Shown here piece by piece: positions 6,239 to 9,400 of a stretch of 9,400 nucleotides of DNA (the first letter of the stretch is position 1; every line of letters begins with the position of its first letter). The DNA lies in contig CACZTC010000028.1 of assembly GCA_902784015.1 (NCBI GenBank), forward strand, positions 1-9,400. Direction: 5' to 3'. The stretch is from an uncultured Erysipelotrichaceae bacterium (GTDB lineage: Bacteria; Bacillota_I; Bacilli_A; Erysipelotrichales; Erysipelotrichaceae). The position numbers and the translations under genes are program-made. The notes beneath the pieces are model-generated. The model worked only from the letters and a program-made list of their open reading frames with translations, was not told the DNA's origin and ran no database searches.

Positions 6239-9200
6239 ATGTCAAAGAAACTATTGTTAAATATTTTTAGGTTGATTAAATCTACAAAGGGAAGATTTAT
6301 ATCATTAACTTCAATTGTAGCTATAGGTGTAGCTTTTTTTGTAGGTGTATCAGCTTCATCTCCAATTATGGGTTATACAGTAGATTCATATAATGATGAT
6401 AATCATATGAAAGATTTCACTATATATTCTAATTATGGCTTTGATGAGGATGATTTAGATAATCTTAAAAAACTAAATAGCTTTGATGTAGTAGAAGGTG
6501 CTTGGTTTGCGGATGTATTAGCTACTAGCGAAACTAATACATTAATCACAAGAATTCATTCATTTAATAAGAATAAATATATTAATAATTTTGTATTGAT
6601 TGATGGAAGACTTCCAGAAAATAAAAATGAAGCTTTGGCGGAAAGCGGAACTGAATTAATGCAGGGCTTTTCGATTGGAACTAAAGTGAATTTTTCATTT
6701 CCAAATAATACTATAAATGATTCATTATTAATAAATGAAGTAACAATAGTAGGTATTATTGATACACCTATTTATTTAAATGAAACTAAAGAGAATAGTA
6801 CCTTAAGTAATCAATATATAAATACATATTTATATGTACCAGAAGATGCTTTTGATAATGATTTTTATTTAGAAATAAATCTAATCAATAATAAAGCACA
6901 AGAGATGTATTCTTTTGATGATAAATATGAAGATTATACAGATAGCATTAAAGATGAATTAAAAGCATATGCAAAATTACATGAAAATGATCGTATTAAT
7001 AAAATCAGAGAAGATGCTTATGAAGAATATGAAAAAGGTTTAAAAGAATATGAAGAAGCTTTAAAAGAATTTAATGATAAGATTCAAGAAGCTGAAGAAA
7101 AGACCGATGAAGGTGAACATGAAATAAGTGAAGGTGAAATTGAATTAGCTAAAGCTGAAAAAGAATTACAAGAATCTCAAGAAAAATTAAATGATGAGCA
7201 TCGCCAAGCTTTAAATGAAATAAATGAAGGAAGAAGAAAATTAGAAGACGGAAAAAAAGAATTGGCCAAACAAAAAGAGTCATTTAATAATCAAAAAGAA
7301 GATTTATTAAATAAGAAAAATGAATTAAATAATAATTTAAATGAAGTAAATAATGGCATAACACAGATTAATAATATTAAAGGTTTAATTCAAAAACATA
7401 TTAATAATAATATTATTAATACCAACAATAATGTTCAAACATTCTTTTATGATGTTGAAGTTATCAAAAGAGCGAGTGATACATTTAATATATCTAGTGA
7501 TAATACAGTATCTTCTTTAAATGAGACTATCAACTATATTCTTTCACAATATCAAAATGTATATGATTATCTTTCTAGTTTAGATCAAAGTGTTAGAATA
7601 AATGACTCTTTAGAAATACAAGCTATAAAAGATAATAATCCAGAGATGCATAATCAAATCATTTCTAATTTATCTGATAATCCAACTATTCAAGAATATA
7701 CTTATGCTTTAAAACAAATGATAGATGGTATCGCAATTTCTCAAAGCTCTTCCCAAAAATATAATGATATTAAGATATCAGCATTAATAAATGCTTCTAA
7801 TGAATTACAACAAACATTATCTTCTTTAGGAAATAATGATAATCCAAATCTTACTTTTGGCGATATCATAAATAATTTAGATAATAATTTAAATGAATTA
7901 AATAATAATAAGAATTCAATAAATGAAGGAATAGGCCAAATAGATAAAGGAATTGAAGAAGGCGAAACAAAAATAGCTAATGCTGAAAAAGAAATAAATG
8001 ATAATGAAAGACAATTAAATAATGCTTTAATTGAACTTAATAATAAAGTTCAAGAGGCACAATTAATGATAGATAATGGTGCTGGAACTATTGCGCAAAA
8101 TAGATATGAATTATTATCTGCATATAAAAAACTAGAAGAATCAAAGAAAGAATTAAATGAAGCAAAGGTTAGCGGACAAGAAGAATTAGATGAAGCTAAA
8201 AAAGAATTAGAAATAGCTAAAAAAGATATAGATAGTATTGAAGATAATGAATGGACAGTATTAAATCGTAAAGAACATTATGCAAGTGTTACTTATAGAA
8301 ATACTGTTGATCAAATGAAAGCTATAGGTAATATATTTCCAATCTTTTTCATTCTTGTAGCTGCTTTAGTATGTTTGACTACAATGACTAGAATGGTCGA
8401 TGAACAGCGTGGAGAAATAGGTGTATTAAGAGCTTTAGGATATACGCGCTTACAATGTTCTTCGAAATATTTAATATATGCTTTAATTGCAACTTTATTA
8501 GGCTCAATAATTGGTGTGATTATAGGTATGATTACTTTCCCGGTTATTATCTATAATACATGGCGCATGATGTATATATTGCCTGAAATAAAGCTTTATA
8601 TACCTTATAAACTAATTGCGATTGCGATTATTGCTTTTATTGCGGGTATGTTATTAACGACTTGGTTTGCTTGTCATAAAGATATGGAAGATGTACCTTC
8701 GCAATTAATGAGACCAAAATCACCTAAATTAGGTAAGACTATTATTTTAGAGAAAATATCAATTCTTTGGAATAATTTAAGCTTTTCATGGAAAGTAACT
8801 TGCAGAAATATTATAAGATATCGTAAACGCTTTATTATGACTGTTATTGGTGTAGCAGGCTGTACTGCTTTATTAGTAACTGGCTTTGGAATTCGCGATA
8901 GTATTAATTCAATGGTTGATGTGCAATTTTATGATATTTATCGATATGATGGCACTATTAAATTAGTTAAAGATTTAAAAGATGAAAGAATAATAGAGTT
9001 TAAAAAAGATATATTAAATAGAAATGATGTAGAAAATGTTGCATTATGTGGAGCTTATAGTGCTTTAGCTAAAAGCGATGAAGGGATTGATGAAACTGTT
9101 AATGTCGAAGTATTTCCTAATATTGAAGAAATCGCTAAAGTATATAGATTAAGAACTAGATTAAAAAAAGAACCACTTAAGCTTGATGATGAAGGAATTA

Positions 9201-9400
9201 TTATAAGTGAAAAATTAGCAGAGAATATGCATCTTAATGTAGGTGATTCTTTAAAAATTGAAGGTGAAAATGGCATAATCAAAGAATTACCTATTAGTGG
9301 AATATGCGAAATGTATATTAAGCATTATGCATTTATTACGGAAAACTTATATGAAGAATATTTTGGTAATAAATGTCGTTCTAAAACATTATTAATAAAA
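6239..9400 (+). CDS. Large FtsX/MacB-like ABC transporter permease with coiled-coil ectodomain (3' end outside window)
   Basis: The frame is open for 1054 codons from ATG 6239 to the right edge, with no stop or frameshift. The start MSKKLLLNIFRLIKSTKGRF leads into membrane segment 1 (about 21-45). An extracytoplasmic part follows with the MacB-like phrase DGRLPENKNEALAESG, then a charged coiled coil (about 250-375), an Asn/Ser-rich domain (about 375-546) and a second coil (about 547-685). Segment 2 (698-719, IFPIFFILVAALVCLTTMTR) precedes the FtsX-family loop DEQRGEIGVLRALGY (721-735); segments 3 and 4 lie near 745-768 and 792-812. A second half then begins (WKVTCRNIIRYRKRF) with segment 5 at 865-885 and a smaller ectodomain that runs off the window. 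Comparison with the two-repeat family suggests a few hundred residues with the last membrane segments are missing. It pairs with the ATPase two bases upstream. Such permeases move lipoproteins, peptides or lipids, or transmit force to cell-wall enzymes; the sequence does not decide which. Confidence 0.9.
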   Translation, partial: MSKKLLLNIFRLIKSTKGRFISLTSIVAIGVAFFVGVSASSPIMGYTVDSYNDDNHMKDFTIYSNYGFDEDDLDNLKKLNSFDVVEGAWFADVLATSETNTLITRIHSFNKNKYINNFVLIDGRLPENKNEALAESGTELMQGFSIGTKVNFSFPNNTINDSLLINEVTIVGIIDTPIYLNETKENSTLSNQYINTYLYVPEDAFDNDFYLEINLINNKAQEMYSFDDKYEDYTDSIKDELKAYAKLHENDRINKIREDAYEEYEKGLKEYEEALKEFNDKIQEAEEKTDEGEHEISEGEIELAKAEKELQESQEKLNDEHRQALNEINEGRRKLEDGKKELAKQKESFNNQKEDLLNKKNELNNNLNEVNNGITQINNIKGLIQKHINNNIINTNNNVQTFFYDVEVIKRASDTFNISSDNTVSSLNETINYILSQYQNVYDYLSSLDQSVRINDSLEIQAIKDNNPEMHNQIISNLSDNPTIQEYTYALKQMIDGIAISQSSSQKYNDIKISALINASNELQQTLSSLGNNDNPNLTFGDIINNLDNNLNELNNNKNSINEGIGQIDKGIEEGETKIANAEKEINDNERQLNNALIELNNKVQEAQLMIDNGAGTIAQNRYELLSAYKKLEESKKELNEAKVSGQEELDEAKKELEIAKKDIDSIEDNEWTVLNRKEHYASVTYRNTVDQMKAIGNIFPIFFILVAALVCLTTMTRMVDEQRGEIGVLRALGYTRLQCSSKYLIYALIATLLGSIIGVIIGMITFPVIIYNTWRMMYILPEIKLYIPYKLIAIAIIAFIAGMLLTTWFACHKDMEDVPSQLMRPKSPKLGKTIILEKISILWNNLSFSWKVTCRNIIRYRKRFIMTVIGVAGCTALLVTGFGIRDSINSMVDVQFYDIYRYDGTIKLVKDLKDERIIEFKKDILNRNDVENVALCGAYSALAKSDEGIDETVNVEVFPNIEEIAKVYRLRTRLKKEPLKLDDEGIIISEKLAENMHLNVGDSLKIEGENGIIKELPISGICEMYIKHYAFITENLYEEYFGNKCRSKTLLIK
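7325..7354 (+). repeat. Direct repeat copy 1 in the permease ectodomain
   Basis: This 30-base stretch encodes LNNNLNEVNN (permease residues 363-372) at the end of the first coiled-coil arm. It matches 28 of 30 bases of the copy at 7877-7906 and is in the same reading frame. Confidence 0.8.
7877..7906 (+). repeat. Direct repeat copy 2 in the permease ectodomain
   Basis: This copy encodes LDNNLNELNN (permease residues 547-556) at the start of the second coiled-coil arm, 552 bases (184 codons) after copy 1. It differs from copy 1 at the fourth and 22nd bases only. Confidence 0.8.

Noticed and set aside
7320..7920. CRISPR-like or satellite-like AAT-rich repeats
   Set aside because: The repetition is coding sequence for Asn/Leu-rich coil ends; there are only two good copies, with no regular spacers.
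9055..9282. Minus-strand open frame (75 codons) opposite the permease
   Set aside because: The plus-strand permease frame is continuous through this stretch and has the family's features; the hydrophobic antisense product is a by-product of the A/T-rich codons.
6237..9400. Possibility that the last 3.1 kb is non-coding or a broken gene, because it has no stop codon in the window
   Set aside because: Codon-by-codon reading from 6239 gives 1054 sense codons with conserved FtsX-family phrases; the gene is only cut by the window edge.
1..9400. Mobile element, prophage, tRNA or defence system
   Set aside because: No transposase, integrase, terminal repeats, tRNA-like fold or defence-related domain was found; all genes but the transporter are core functions.

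Overview
This is a very A+T-rich chromosomal segment of housekeeping genes. Codons are dominated by AAT, TTA, GAA and AAA; TGG codes Trp and TGA is used as a stop, so the code is standard rather than the mycoplasma one. Protein-level resemblance (primary sigma factor followed by TrmK, HemW-type radical SAM protein, an rpsO leader of Gram-positive type, a MacB/FtsX-like permease with a giant coiled-coil ectodomain) points to a low-GC Firmicute. My best guess is a host-associated Bacilli/Erysipelotrichia-like or RF39-like lineage; this is inferred and cannot be fixed from the window.

Layout. Bases 1-258 are the 3' end of the primary sigma factor gene (rpoD/sigA, region 4). It overlaps trmK (248-901), a tRNA m1A22 methyltransferase gene. 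A short hairpin (906-923) separates trmK from rpsT, which reads the other way (925-1188, minus). A compact divergent promoter region (1189-1286) serves rpsT and a plus-strand cluster fmt-lepA-hemW (1287-5120) whose genes all overlap end to start. The next gene, rpsO (5230-5496), has its own promoter, a structured leader that looks like an S15 autoregulatory element, and a strong intrinsic terminator (5495-5521).

The last third is an ABC transporter operon: a MacB/LolD-type ATPase (5535-6236), probably expressed from a leaderless transcript, then two bases later a very large permease gene (6239 to beyond 9400) that is open to the right edge of the window. Its ectodomain carries two long coiled-coil arms on either side of a separate domain of about 170 residues, with a 28/30-base direct repeat at the two junctions.

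Functionally, everything up to 5496 serves transcription initiation, tRNA modification, translation initiation (fmt), elongation rescue (lepA), small-subunit assembly (rpsT, rpsO) and heme or radical-SAM metabolism (hemW). No mobile element, CRISPR array, tRNA or rRNA gene is visible, and no stretch above 300 bases lacks a gene. I see no clear new multi-gene system. The least understood component is the transporter at the right end; the most interesting regulatory observations are the rpsT/fmt promoter pair sharing one -35 hexamer, the rpsO leader and the apparently leaderless ATPase gene.
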